Assembly: GCF_044005705.1 (NCBI RefSeq) | Contig: NZ_JBIPKE010000020.1 | Location: 1 to 64,000, forward strand | Source: Marinoscillum luteum | GTDB taxonomy: Bacteria; Bacteroidota; Bacteroidia; Cytophagales; Cyclobacteriaceae | Length of the DNA: 64,000 nucleotides | Direction of reading: 5' to 3' | In this document: piece after piece, positions 7,685 to 16,593 of the stretch | How positions within the stretch are numbered: the stretch's first letter is position 1 | How the letters are laid out: the number at the start of each line of letters is the position of its first letter | Made by a program: the position numbers and the translations under genes | Notes under the pieces: generated by a model | What the model saw: only the letters and a program-made list of their open reading frames with translations | Told to the model about the DNA's origin: nothing | Database searches by the model: none

Positions 7685-10600
7685 ATGCTCAATTCCATAA
7701 TCAAATTCTTTCTCGAGAATAAGCTCGTTACCGTTCTCGTATTGCTACTCATTGTAGCCTGGGGCATAGTCACTGCTCCTTTTAACTGGGAGACAAGTTT
7801 CCTCCCACGTGACCCGGTTCCGGTTGATGCCATCCCGGACATTGGCGAAAACCAGCAAATCGTTTTCACTGAATGGATGGGACGTTCTCCACAGGATGTG
7901 GAAGATCAGATCACCTATCCGCTCACCACGGCTTTGCTGGGCCTTCCCGGTGTAAAAAGCGTTCGAAGTAGTTCAGCCTTCGGCTTTTCCAGTATTTATA
8001 TCATCTTCAATGAAGATATAGAGTTTTACTGGAGCCGTTCACGTGTACTGGAAAAACTGAACTCACTTCCGTCAGGACTATTGCCACCGGATGTACAACC
8101 CAAACTGGGGCCGGATGCTACCGCCCTGGGGCAGGTGTATTGGTACACGCTGGAAGGTCGCGATAAAGACGGCAACCCTACCGGAGGTTGGGACTTGCAC
8201 GAACTTCGTACCATCCAGGACTATTACATCCGTTATGCGCTTACTGCTGTAGAGGGTGTGGCCGAAGTAGCTTCCGTAGGTGGCTATGTCAAAGAATACC
8301 AGGTAGATGTCGATCCGGCAGCTTTAAAAGCGCATGGGGTTACGCTCATGGACGTGATGCAGGCAGTGAGAAACAGCAACATCGATGTAGGTGCCAACAC
8401 TATTGAAGTAAACCGGGTGGATTACTTCGTCAGAGGTCTGGGATATGTGGAGGAGCTGGCCGACCTGGACAAGGCCGTGGTGAAAGTAACCGATAATGTA
8501 CCCATTCGGGTGAAGGATGTGGCCGTGGTAAACATTGGCCCACAGCCCCGCAACATGAGCGGAATCCTGGATAAGTCAGGAGCTGAAGCTGTGGGCGGAG
8601 TGGTCATTGCCCGCTACGGTGACAACCCCTTGAAAATCATCAATGCGACAAAAGCGGAAATTGAAAAAATAGCCGATGGACTTCCGTCCAAAACACTGGC
8701 AGACGGCACGGTTTCTAAAGTAACGATAGTACCCTTCTATGATCGCACCGGCTTGATTTACGAAACCCTTGGTACCTTGTATGAAGCCATCAGCCTGCAA
8801 ATATTGATTACCATCATTGTGATCATTGTGATGGTGTACAACCTGCGGGCATCTATCCTCATTTCAGCGCTTTTGCCACTGGCGGTACTCATGTGCTTCA
8901 TATTCATGAAATACTTCGGAGTAGATGCCAACATTGTAGCCCTGTCCGGTATTGCCATTGCCATCGGCACCATGGTGGATCTGGGGATTATCCTGAATGA
9001 AAACATCCTCAGGCATCTGGAAATTGCTCCCGAAGGCCAGTCAAAATTAAAAACCGTGTATGATGCCACCACTGAGGTGGCCACTGCGATTCTAACAGCC
9101 GTCAGCACGACCATAGTCAGCTTTTTGCCGGTATTTACGCTACAAGCTGCTGAAGGAAAGCTATTTGGCCCGTTGGCTTATACAAAAACCTTTGCGTTGG
9201 TATCAGCGGTGATCTTTACGCTGGTCATCATGCCTGCCTTTTCTCACTGGATATTCTCCATGAAAAAAGGCAAAGGCAAAACAAGTCTGTACCTGAATTA
9301 CCTGTTACTCATTGTCGGCCCGGTAATAGCCTTCACCGTCTGGTCTTGGGCAGGATGGTTGCTGTTTGGTTTTGGTTTGATCAATGTGCTGCTGCATCAT
9401 TTTCCTGAAAGATTAGGTAAGTACCGTGACCTGATGATGGTAGGCGTTACAGTGGTTGCGGTTGCTTGGCTGTTGGCCACCGAATGGGTTCCGCTGGGTG
9501 TGTCCAACAGCTTGCTGGTCAACTTCCTGTTTATAGCGGTGATTCTAGGCTTTGTGCTTGGCACCTTCACTTTGTTCCTCAGGCTTTACCCTAAAATACT
9601 CATGTGGTGCCTGGACAATAAGGGCTTGTTCCTGGTTATACCTGTTGTCATTATTTTATTAGGTGCCAATATCTGGCTGGGTTTTGACAAGGTATTCGGC
9701 TTTTTGCCAAAAGCAACAGAAAAATTAGGCTGGAACTTAAGGGAAACCCCGGGATGGACGGCTGTATCTGAAGTGTTTCCGGGCTTAGGCGAAGAGTTCA
9801 TGCCGTCTCTCAATGAGGGTTCATTTCTCCTGATGCCCACATCCATGCCGCACTCCGGCATAGAAGTAAACCGTGAGGTACTGCAAAAACTGGACATGAT
9901 GGTAACAGCCATTCCCGAAGTGGAAATGGTGGTAGGTAAGGCAGGCCGTGCGGAAACGGCCATTGATCCGGCCCCTATCTCCATGTTTGAAAATACCATC
10001 AGCTACAAAAGCGAATATGTTTCGGATATAGATGGAACCAAGCAACGCTTTCGGGTGAATGATGATGGTCAGTTTCTGCTTCAAAATGGAGACGTTTATG
10101 ACCCGGAAACCATGTCCCCTGAGCAAATAGATATAAAGCATCTCACTCCTGATCCTGATGGAGAATATTTCCGCCAGTGGCGGGATCACATCAAAACACC
10201 GGATGACATTTGGGACGAAATTGTTGGTGTCGTCAATATTCCGGGCGTAACCTCCTCTCCCAAATTACAGCCTATTGAGACACGCCTGGTGATGTTGCAA
10301 ACGGGTATGCGGGCCCCTATGGGTATTAAGGTGTATGGACCTGATTTGAAGACCATTGAAGAATTCGGCCTTCAACTCGAGAAATACCTGAAAGAAGTGC
10401 CATCGGTAAAAAGTGAAGCTGTCTTTGCTGACCGGATTGTGGGAAAACCTTATTTGGAGATTGACATAGACCGGGATCAGATTTCCCGCTACGGATTGAA
10501 CGTACGGGACGTGCAAGACTATATAGAAACAGCCATCGGTGGCATGAAGCTGAGCACCACGGTGGAAGGAAGGGAGCGCTTTCCGATAAGGGTACGCTAT

Positions 10601-11509
10601 GCCCGTGAATACCGTGATGATCCTTCATCCATTGAAAACATGCAGGTACCCACACCCTTAGGCAACTACATTCCGTTGGGTCAATTAGCGAAAATCACCT
10701 ATCGCCCCGGGCCCGAAATGATCCGTGGGGAGAACAGCTTCCTTGTAGGCTATGTGCTATTGGACAGGAAAAAGGAGTTTGCAGAGGTTACCGTAGTAGA
10801 GGATGCGCAACGCTACCTGAGATCAAAGATAGATGCAGGTGAACTGACCATTCCTGCTGGTGTCCGCTATGAATTTTCGGGAAGCTACGAAAACCAGGTG
10901 CGGGCAGAGAAACGACTCGCAATTGTAGTCCCGCTATGCCTTATGGTCATTTTCCTGATCCTGTATTTTCAGTTTCGAGCCATCTCTACCACCTTATTTG
11001 TATTCTCAGGCATTGCTATGGCTTTTTCAGGTGGGTTCATGATGCTCTGGCTGTATAGTCAGGGTTGGTTCATGGATTTTTCGGTCTTTGACACCAATAT
11101 GAGAGAACTCTTCCAGATGAAGACCTACAACCTGAGTGTGGCCGTCTGGGTAGGCTTTATTGCCTTGTTTGGTATAGCCACTGATGATGGCGTACTAGTA
11201 GCCACCTATTTGAAGCAAAGCTTCGAGAAACGGGAACCGGAAAATGTAAAAGAGGTGCGCAAGGCAGTACTGGAGGCCGGTAAAAAGCGGGTATTGCCTG
11301 CCATGATGACCACCGCCACCACTTTACTGGCCCTCTTACCTGTACTCACATCTTCCGGGCGAGGATCCGACATTATGATACCCATGGCCATTCCTTCATT
11401 CGGGGGCATGATCATCGAAATTATGACGGTTCTGCTGGTGCCAGTCCTATACTGTTGGTGGGCAGAGCGCAAGATTAAACGCAATCCCGAAGTATTTACA
11501 GAATCTTAA
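7685..11509 (+). CDS. CusA/CzcA-family heavy-metal efflux RND pump
   Basis: A 1274-residue inner-membrane proton antiporter that would drive metal export through a CusCBA-type tripartite channel. Helix 1 is at about 10-30. The TM4 motif GTMVDLGIILNEN around residue 428 carries the conserved Asp, and the C-terminal bundle reads FIALFGIATDDGVLVATYL. It is some 200 residues longer than E. coli CusA. The extra length is a region of about four added hydrophobic helices (about 535-670) between TM6 and the second periplasmic domain, a feature of Bacteroidota members. The periplasmic segment TGMRAPMGIKV is in the region that provides methionines for Cu/Ag in CusA. TolC- and CusB-like partners follow directly. 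Confidence 0.92.
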   Translation: MLNSIIKFFLENKLVTVLVLLLIVAWGIVTAPFNWETSFLPRDPVPVDAIPDIGENQQIVFTEWMGRSPQDVEDQITYPLTTALLGLPGVKSVRSSSAFGFSSIYIIFNEDIEFYWSRSRVLEKLNSLPSGLLPPDVQPKLGPDATALGQVYWYTLEGRDKDGNPTGGWDLHELRTIQDYYIRYALTAVEGVAEVASVGGYVKEYQVDVDPAALKAHGVTLMDVMQAVRNSNIDVGANTIEVNRVDYFVRGLGYVEELADLDKAVVKVTDNVPIRVKDVAVVNIGPQPRNMSGILDKSGAEAVGGVVIARYGDNPLKIINATKAEIEKIADGLPSKTLADGTVSKVTIVPFYDRTGLIYETLGTLYEAISLQILITIIVIIVMVYNLRASILISALLPLAVLMCFIFMKYFGVDANIVALSGIAIAIGTMVDLGIILNENILRHLEIAPEGQSKLKTVYDATTEVATAILTAVSTTIVSFLPVFTLQAAEGKLFGPLAYTKTFALVSAVIFTLVIMPAFSHWIFSMKKGKGKTSLYLNYLLLIVGPVIAFTVWSWAGWLLFGFGLINVLLHHFPERLGKYRDLMMVGVTVVAVAWLLATEWVPLGVSNSLLVNFLFIAVILGFVLGTFTLFLRLYPKILMWCLDNKGLFLVIPVVIILLGANIWLGFDKVFGFLPKATEKLGWNLRETPGWTAVSEVFPGLGEEFMPSLNEGSFLLMPTSMPHSGIEVNREVLQKLDMMVTAIPEVEMVVGKAGRAETAIDPAPISMFENTISYKSEYVSDIDGTKQRFRVNDDGQFLLQNGDVYDPETMSPEQIDIKHLTPDPDGEYFRQWRDHIKTPDDIWDEIVGVVNIPGVTSSPKLQPIETRLVMLQTGMRAPMGIKVYGPDLKTIEEFGLQLEKYLKEVPSVKSEAVFADRIVGKPYLEIDIDRDQISRYGLNVRDVQDYIETAIGGMKLSTTVEGRERFPIRVRYAREYRDDPSSIENMQVPTPLGNYIPLGQLAKITYRPGPEMIRGENSFLVGYVLLDRKKEFAEVTVVEDAQRYLRSKIDAGELTIPAGVRYEFSGSYENQVRAEKRLAIVVPLCLMVIFLILYFQFRAISTTLFVFSGIAMAFSGGFMMLWLYSQGWFMDFSVFDTNMRELFQMKTYNLSVAVWVGFIALFGIATDDGVLVATYLKQSFEKREPENVKEVRKAVLEAGKKRVLPAMMTTATTLLALLPVLTSSGRGSDIMIPMAIPSFGGMIIEIMTVLLVPVLYCWWAERKIKRNPEVFTES

Positions 11510-11519
11510 ATCTAGGAAG

Positions 11520-12947
11520 ATGAAAAAAATAGCAATTATAATACTACTACTACTTCTGGGAATTCAAAACATTGGCTTCTCACAAAGCCTGGAAGAATCC
11601 TTGGAGATAGCTGCTGAAAACAATCCGGAGCTTAAAGCCTATTTCAATGATTACCTGGCGGCACTGGAACAAGTGCCGCAGGTGGGCACTTTGCCGGATC
11701 CGGAATTGAGCATAGGCTTTTTTATCCAGCCTATGGAACGATTCATGGGCAACCAGCAGGCAGACATTCAACTGATGCAGATGTTCCCTTGGTTTGGGAT
11801 GCTGAAAACCCAAAAGGATGAAGCCAGCAAAATGGCATTGGCCCAATACGAAGTATTCCAGGATGCTAAAAACCGTTTGTTTTTTCAGGTAAAAAACAAC
11901 TGGTACGAAATGTACCGCCTGGAGGAGGACATCAGGATCACGGAGGAAAACCTCGAAATCCTGAAACAGTATGAGCGACTGGCACTTATCCGTTTTCAGA
12001 GTGCAGGTACAGGGGGTGGTTCAAGTTCTTCCGGTATGTCGGGGAATGCTACGATGAGCAGTGGTAACTCCACCTCATCAACATCTTCTACTGGTGGTAT
12101 GGGAGGAAGTATGAACAGTGGTTCTACAAGTAAAAACAGCGCAAAGAGTAATTCTTCGATGAACTCATCCGCATCAATGGGCGAGGGTAAATCTGGTATG
12201 AGTGATGTGCTTAGGGTAAGGATCGAAATCAAGGAGCTGGAAAATACACTGGCTCTACTAAGAGATTCCAGGGTACCACTTGTCGCAGAATTCAACCAAC
12301 TCCTCAACCGTAACATCGATGAGCGTGTGTCACCAGTGGATTCACTGACTGATACAGCACTGCCTTTGGAACGATTGGCAATACTGGACAGCATCACCCA
12401 AAACAACCCGATGCTGAAAATGCTGGATGCCGAGGAACAGGCGTATGAAGCACAAAAGAAAATGGCCAGACTGGAAGGCAGACCCATGCTGGGGGCTGGG
12501 GTAAACTATATCCCTTTTTCTCCACGAATTGAAGATGGTATGCCAATGGGTGGCAATGACATGGTGATGCCTATGGTCAGGTTAACCATACCCATTTACC
12601 GTAAAAAGTACAATGCCTTGCAAAAGGAGGCGGAGCTAAGGCAATTGGCAGTGCAGCAACGAAGAGAAAACACGGTCAACCAACTCTCAACGCAATGGTC
12701 AAGCGCCATGCGTGACCTGGATGATGCAAATAGGAGAACAAGGCTGCACAGAGAGCAAACCGATCTGGCAAAGCAAACCCTGAACCTGCTGATGACCAGC
12801 TACGCTACGGATGGTCGGGATTTCGAAGAAGTATTGCGTGTGCAACAGCAGCTTCTCGACTATCAACTCAAGCTGATCGCAGCAATTGTGGATCAGCATA
12901 TTACAATAGCGGTGCTGGAAAATCTGGCAGCAATAGAACTGAATTAA
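11520..12947 (+). CDS. TolC-family outer-membrane factor (CusC-like)
   Basis: 475 residues with a signal peptide (ending near GFSQ) and two long coiled-coil repeats typical of TolC proteins, which form the outer-membrane exit duct. Residues about 160-224, between the helices of the first repeat, are a low-complexity Ser/Gly/Asn/Met insert (for example GGMGGSMNSG). In TolC geometry that position is at the periplasmic tip that docks to the pump or adaptor, so its methionines could contact Cu(I)/Ag(I). It begins 10 bp after the RND gene and abuts a Met-rich micro-ORF. Confidence 0.9.
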   Translation: MKKIAIIILLLLLGIQNIGFSQSLEESLEIAAENNPELKAYFNDYLAALEQVPQVGTLPDPELSIGFFIQPMERFMGNQQADIQLMQMFPWFGMLKTQKDEASKMALAQYEVFQDAKNRLFFQVKNNWYEMYRLEEDIRITEENLEILKQYERLALIRFQSAGTGGGSSSSGMSGNATMSSGNSTSSTSSTGGMGGSMNSGSTSKNSAKSNSSMNSSASMGEGKSGMSDVLRVRIEIKELENTLALLRDSRVPLVAEFNQLLNRNIDERVSPVDSLTDTALPLERLAILDSITQNNPMLKMLDAEEQAYEAQKKMARLEGRPMLGAGVNYIPFSPRIEDGMPMGGNDMVMPMVRLTIPIYRKKYNALQKEAELRQLAVQQRRENTVNQLSTQWSSAMRDLDDANRRTRLHREQTDLAKQTLNLLMTSYATDGRDFEEVLRVQQQLLDYQLKLIAAIVDQHITIAVLENLAAIELN

Positions 12948-13037
12948 ATGGTGATCAAAAATTTTAAAACGATGAAATCGAGCATGACCAAAATGACGCC
13001 CAAAGGCATGAATTTACCTATGCGAGATTCCATCTGA
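12948..13037 (+). CDS. Methionine-rich micro-ORF
   Basis: A 29-residue reading frame whose ATG immediately follows the stop of the TolC gene. It contains six methionines including the start, spaced every three to eight residues, plus several lysines (MTKMTPKGMNLPM in the middle). It lies within a Cu/Ag efflux operon, 25 bp before the adaptor gene. A methionine-rich peptide could bind Cu(I), but there is no signal peptide and no family I recognise, so it may be chance. Confidence 0.35.
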   Translation: MVIKNFKTMKSSMTKMTPKGMNLPMRDSI

Positions 13038-13062
13038 CCTATAAAAAATAAATTATAAACAG

Positions 13063-14847
13063 ATGAAAGAATTAATTAAAAATAAGAAAGTCCTCCTGAC
13101 CGTGCTTGTAGCATTTATGCTTGGGGGCACTATAGGCTGGCTGGCAAAGCCATCTCCAAGTCCATCGGAGACCGAAGAAGCTGTTCATGTACATGATGAA
13201 GATTCTGATCAAATATGGACTTGCTCCATGCACCCACAGATACGGCTTTCAGAACCGGGCAGTTGTCCAATCTGCGGGATGGACCTGATCCCAGCTTCAA
13301 GTAAACGGTCTGCTGCCTCGGCCAGTCCACTTATGCATGAGATGACACCCGAAGCAGTGGCCATGACCAATGTCCATACTTCCCTGGTTACAGGAGTATC
13401 TCCTGAAGGGGAGCTTTTTCTAACCGGAAAAGTGAAAGCCGATGAACGCCAACTGGCTTCTGTCACGGCCAAATTTCCGGGACGTATCGATCAGCTTTTT
13501 GTCAATTTCACCGGCCAGGTTGTCCGGCAGGGCGAAAGGTTGGCCACCATTTATTCACCCGAGCTGGTTACAGCACAAAAGGAACTTTTGGAGGCTGCTT
13601 CTACCAAATCCACCTATCCCGAACTTTATCAGGCAGCCAGGGAAAAACTGCGCTTATGGAAACTTAATGAGAAGCAAATTGACGATCTTGAAGGTTCTGG
13701 AAAAGTGCAGGATCAATTTGATGTGCTGGCCGACAAAAGTGGTATTGTAACCCAGCGGAATATTTCAGTTGGTGATTATGTGAACACTGGATCAGTTTTA
13801 TTTGATATAGTTGACCTGAACCGGGTATGGATAATGATTGATGCGTATGAATCCGATCTCCCATTTGTAAAAATCGGTGATGAGGTCAACTTTACCGCAG
13901 CAGGCATTCCCGGAGAGACCTTTAAAGCTAAGATTACCTACATAGATCCGGTCATAAATTCTTCAACCCGTGCAGCCTCTGTGAGGGCTGAGGCCTCCAA
14001 CAGCAACGGAGAGCTGCGACCTGAAATGTTCATCAACGCCAGGGTGCGGACCACTTTACGCAAAGGGCAATCCTCTTTGGCCATAACTCGCACCGCTCTG
14101 CTTTGGTCGGGCAAGCGTTCAATCGTGTATGTAAAAGTACCTGATACTGAATTTCCAACTTACGAAATGCGTGAAATCACCATAGGCCCCCGAATGGGTG
14201 AAATGTGGTTGGTGGAAGCTGGGCTGGAGGCCGGGGAGGAAATAGTGACCAATGGTGTGTTTGCCATTGATGCTGCAGCCCAACTTTCCGGTAACTACAG
14301 CATGCTGATGCGCCCTGAAACAAAGACTATGGAGGTGCCTCAGGAATTTCGTCAGCAAATGACTGCCATAGCCGATGCTTATTTCCCAGTGAAGAACGCC
14401 CTGGTGAAAGATGATATTCAGGAAGCCCGATCCGGTTTGGTAGAAGTGGAAAATGCATTGGCAAAAGTAGAAATGCGTAACCTCAAAGGGAAAGCGCATG
14501 ATCATTGGATGGCGCTAAAGGAACAATTGGCAGGAGCTGTCACCATGATGAAAGGAGCAAAAGACCTGGAAGCACTTCGTCAGCACTTCGCTATGCTTTC
14601 AGAAAGCATACTGGAAGTGACAGAGTCCTTCGGGTTGGAGAAAGATAAAGTATACAAAGATTTCTGCCCCATGGCTTTTGACAATAAAGGGGCTTTTTGG
14701 CTCAGTGAATCGGAAGAGATTCTCAACCCCTATTTCGGTGAGGCTATGCTTTCCTGTGGGGAAGTAAAAGAGACGTATCTCAAAGGTCAAAAAGTCTTTG
14801 AGGATGGAGGGCCTGCCAAGCAAGCAGCCAGTGGACATAACCATTAA
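13063..14847 (+). CDS. CusB-like efflux adaptor with metal-binding and DUF3347-like domains
   Basis: A 594-residue periplasmic membrane-fusion protein linking pump and outer-membrane factor. Order of parts: N-terminal anchor (about 9-27); His-containing linker; heavy-metal-binding domain (about 52-80, WTCSMHPQI ... CPICGMDLIP); barrel-sandwich, beta-barrel and membrane-proximal domains (about 105-415, with KFPGRIDQLFVNFTG); and a C-terminal DUF3347-type helical domain (about 435-580) holding DFCPMAFDN and AMLSCGEV. The last two motifs recur in the stand-alone protein at 14995, suggesting a shared metal-binding role. Neighbours make Cu/Ag the likely substrate. Confidence 0.9.
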   Translation: MKELIKNKKVLLTVLVAFMLGGTIGWLAKPSPSPSETEEAVHVHDEDSDQIWTCSMHPQIRLSEPGSCPICGMDLIPASSKRSAASASPLMHEMTPEAVAMTNVHTSLVTGVSPEGELFLTGKVKADERQLASVTAKFPGRIDQLFVNFTGQVVRQGERLATIYSPELVTAQKELLEAASTKSTYPELYQAAREKLRLWKLNEKQIDDLEGSGKVQDQFDVLADKSGIVTQRNISVGDYVNTGSVLFDIVDLNRVWIMIDAYESDLPFVKIGDEVNFTAAGIPGETFKAKITYIDPVINSSTRAASVRAEASNSNGELRPEMFINARVRTTLRKGQSSLAITRTALLWSGKRSIVYVKVPDTEFPTYEMREITIGPRMGEMWLVEAGLEAGEEIVTNGVFAIDAAAQLSGNYSMLMRPETKTMEVPQEFRQQMTAIADAYFPVKNALVKDDIQEARSGLVEVENALAKVEMRNLKGKAHDHWMALKEQLAGAVTMMKGAKDLEALRQHFAMLSESILEVTESFGLEKDKVYKDFCPMAFDNKGAFWLSESEEILNPYFGEAMLSCGEVKETYLKGQKVFEDGGPAKQAASGHNH

Positions 14848-14850
14848 GAG

Positions 14851-14982
14851 ATGGAAAGTTGCTGTAAAACCGGAGATGAAAAAGCTCCTTCAACAATAAA
14901 AAAATGGGTCAGCCGGATGGTCTGGGGAGTAGTCATTCTTCTGGTCACTGGTTTAGCCCTGATTCAAGTATTTAACCTTTAA
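14851..14982 (+). CDS. Tiny single-pass membrane protein with N-terminal Cys pair
   Basis: 43 residues starting 3 bp after the adaptor stop and ending 12 bp before the next gene, so it fills the gap like a real operon member. It begins MESCCKTGDE, with a vicinal cysteine pair, and has one hydrophobic helix (about 23-41). The CC pair may bind metal near the membrane. No family is recognised. Confidence 0.6.
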   Translation: MESCCKTGDEKAPSTIKKWVSRMVWGVVILLVTGLALIQVFNL

Positions 14983-14994
14983 ACAAATAGAAAA

Positions 14995-15507
14995 ATGAAA
15001 AAAACAATGATCATGCTATGTCTGGCTTTAGTAAGCTGGGGAGCAACCGCACAACACGACCATGCAGCACATGGTGCACAATCAAGTACCCAACAGATGG
15101 AGCCCATGTTCAAAGACAAGGCACTGGGTTCTTCCTACACGCACTACATCCATTTGAAGAATGCTTTGGTGGCATCTGATTTTCAGAAAGCAAAATCAGC
15201 TTCTGAAGCTTTGGTGAAAGCGATTCACAATGTAAAAGGAAGTGATAAAGTCCATACAGAGGTGGCCAAAGTTGCGCAGGCAGCTTCACTGGAAAACCAG
15301 CGAAAGGCTTTTACCGCCTTAAGCAATGAGATGGCCACTTTAGTGAAGGGTGCTGATATCAGCATGGGAGAACTCTATCTGGAATACTGTCCCATGGCCA
15401 ACGGCAACACCGGAGGCTATTGGCTATCCAACGAAAAGGAAATTCGCAACCCATACTTCGGTGACAAAATGCTGAAGTGCGGGAGCGTAAAAGAGACGAT
15501 TAACTGA
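14995..15507 (+). CDS. Periplasmic DUF3347-like protein
   Basis: 170 residues: signal peptide (to about ATAQ, 19-20), a His-rich start (HDHAAHGA), then a helical DUF3347-type domain (about 38-165). This repeats the layout of the C-terminus of the CusB-like protein: the CPMANGNTGGYW and MLKCGSV motifs line up with CPMAFDNKGAFW and MLSCGEV there. It is probably a periplasmic copper-binding partner or a competitor for the adaptor's own domain. It lies in the middle of the operon. Confidence 0.82.
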   Translation: MKKTMIMLCLALVSWGATAQHDHAAHGAQSSTQQMEPMFKDKALGSSYTHYIHLKNALVASDFQKAKSASEALVKAIHNVKGSDKVHTEVAKVAQAASLENQRKAFTALSNEMATLVKGADISMGELYLEYCPMANGNTGGYWLSNEKEIRNPYFGDKMLKCGSVKETIN

Positions 15508-15525
15508 CCCTAGTTTTGGCATAAG

Positions 15526-15557
15526 GGATTGGGTTCACTATAAGCTGAGCCCGATCC
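15526..15557 (+). other. Intergenic RNA hairpin
   Basis: An 11-bp stem (15526-15536 with 15547-15557, two G-U pairs as RNA) closes a 10-nt loop in the 76-bp gap between two operon genes. No T-run follows, so transcript processing or stability is more likely than termination. Confidence 0.4.
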
Positions 15558-15583
15558 TGACACCAGGCACAAATCAATCAGAA

Positions 15584-16036
15584 ATGAAAAAGAACATCAT
15601 TTTCAGTATAATATTCCTGGGAGGAATACTGCTGGCCGCACAGGGCCTCTTGGCACAGCCAAGTAGCAAGACAGAGCAACGCCTTATTCATATCAATGGA
15701 AAAGGCGAGGTATCGGATGACCGAGGCACCAAACTCGGATACATCAGCAAGGAAGACATAGTTTTCAACAATCAGAATCAAAAGCTGGGCTTTATCAAAA
15801 ATGGTAAAGTGTATGATGCTGAAGGTAACTCCTTAGGTAAGGCCAAAAAAGATGGTCGCTATTACAACAATGATGGAGTCTTCATTTTGAATACCAAAGG
15901 GACTGATGATACCTGCGAAATCCTGGATCCGGAAGGTCACAAGCGAGGGACAGTTCATAAAAACTATAAACTTCATGCGTGTGCTGCGCACTGTTTCTTC
16001 TTGGAACAGGAAATGAAAAAAGAGGAAGATAAGTAA
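15584..16036 (+). CDS. Exported beta-repeat protein (5-fold beta-flower-like)
   Basis: 150 residues with a signal peptide (to about LLAQ). The mature part is built of short repeats of the type hhG-x-h-x(4-6)-G-x-hhD-x-x-G (INGKGEVSDDRGTKLGYI, KNGKVYDAEGNSLG, TKGTDDTCEILDPEG), which fits a small beta-propeller or flower fold. The end carries CAAHCFFLEQEM, a possible metal-binding Cys-His-Cys cluster. The specific role is unknown; the operon setting points to periplasmic metal stress. Confidence 0.65.
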   Translation: MKKNIIFSIIFLGGILLAAQGLLAQPSSKTEQRLIHINGKGEVSDDRGTKLGYISKEDIVFNNQNQKLGFIKNGKVYDAEGNSLGKAKKDGRYYNNDGVFILNTKGTDDTCEILDPEGHKRGTVHKNYKLHACAAHCFFLEQEMKKEEDK

Positions 16037-16053
16037 AATTAAAGCCCTGTTGG

Positions 16054-16104
16054 AGAGTGGCCTTTATGCTGGTGTTGTCTTGCATGCAATCCGGCCGCCA
16101 CTCT
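16054..16104 (+). other. Intergenic long-loop hairpin
   Basis: Perfect 8-bp arms AGAGTGGC (16054-16061) and GCCACTCT (16097-16104) enclose a 35-nt loop containing TGCATGCA. It lies in a 95-bp gap inside the copper operon. A role in mRNA segmentation is possible. Confidence 0.35.
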
Positions 16105-16131
16105 TCAATCAGGCACTAAACTCTTAATACG

Positions 16132-16569
16132 ATGAAAACGAGAAAACACAACGCCAGTCCAAAGTCATTGAGCAAAGACAAGTTAGTGGCTTATCTGACC
16201 TTGGTATCACTGATAGTTGTAGTTACTGTAGCGGTATTTTGGATTCAAGGTTACCACATGGGCTCATCAGTTAGTCTAACCAGTGATGAGATAAAGACCC
16301 CAGTTGACCCAAGCTTGGTATGTATGGTCAATGACGCCTATATGGGTGTAGCCCAAATTCCGGTACCTGTAAATGGCAAAACCTACTACGGCTGTTGCCA
16401 GGGATGTGTTGATAAGCTCAACAATCTGGAAAGTGCAAGGATCGCCATTGATCCGTACAGTGGTAATCCTGTAGATAAATCGGAGGCTTACATCGTGCTG
16501 ATGAACCCGCAAGGTGCAGTTGCCTACTTTGAATCAGAGGCTAATTACAACGCATTTAAGAAAAACTAA
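16132..16569 (+). CDS. Membrane-anchored TRASH/YHS-like metal-binding protein
   Basis: 145 residues: a cytoplasmic basic N-terminus, one membrane helix (about 20-40) and an extracytoplasmic domain with VCMVNDAYMG, then GKTYYGCCQGCVDKL. The spacing of the first Cys and the later CCxxC is that of TRASH/YHS-type metal-chaperone domains, which bind Cu, Ag or Hg through three cysteines. It likely captures metal at the outer face of the inner membrane. The C-terminal VLMNPQGAVAYFESE segment is also typical of such proteins. Confidence 0.65.
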   Translation: MKTRKHNASPKSLSKDKLVAYLTLVSLIVVVTVAVFWIQGYHMGSSVSLTSDEIKTPVDPSLVCMVNDAYMGVAQIPVPVNGKTYYGCCQGCVDKLNNLESARIAIDPYSGNPVDKSEAYIVLMNPQGAVAYFESEANYNAFKKN

Positions 16570-16593
16570 AAACAATCCTTTAACCCAAAATCT

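Noticed and set aside
11996..12487. 163-codon minus-strand frame opposite the TolC-like gene
   Set aside because: It mirrors the Ser/Gly/Met-rich insert and has no independent support.
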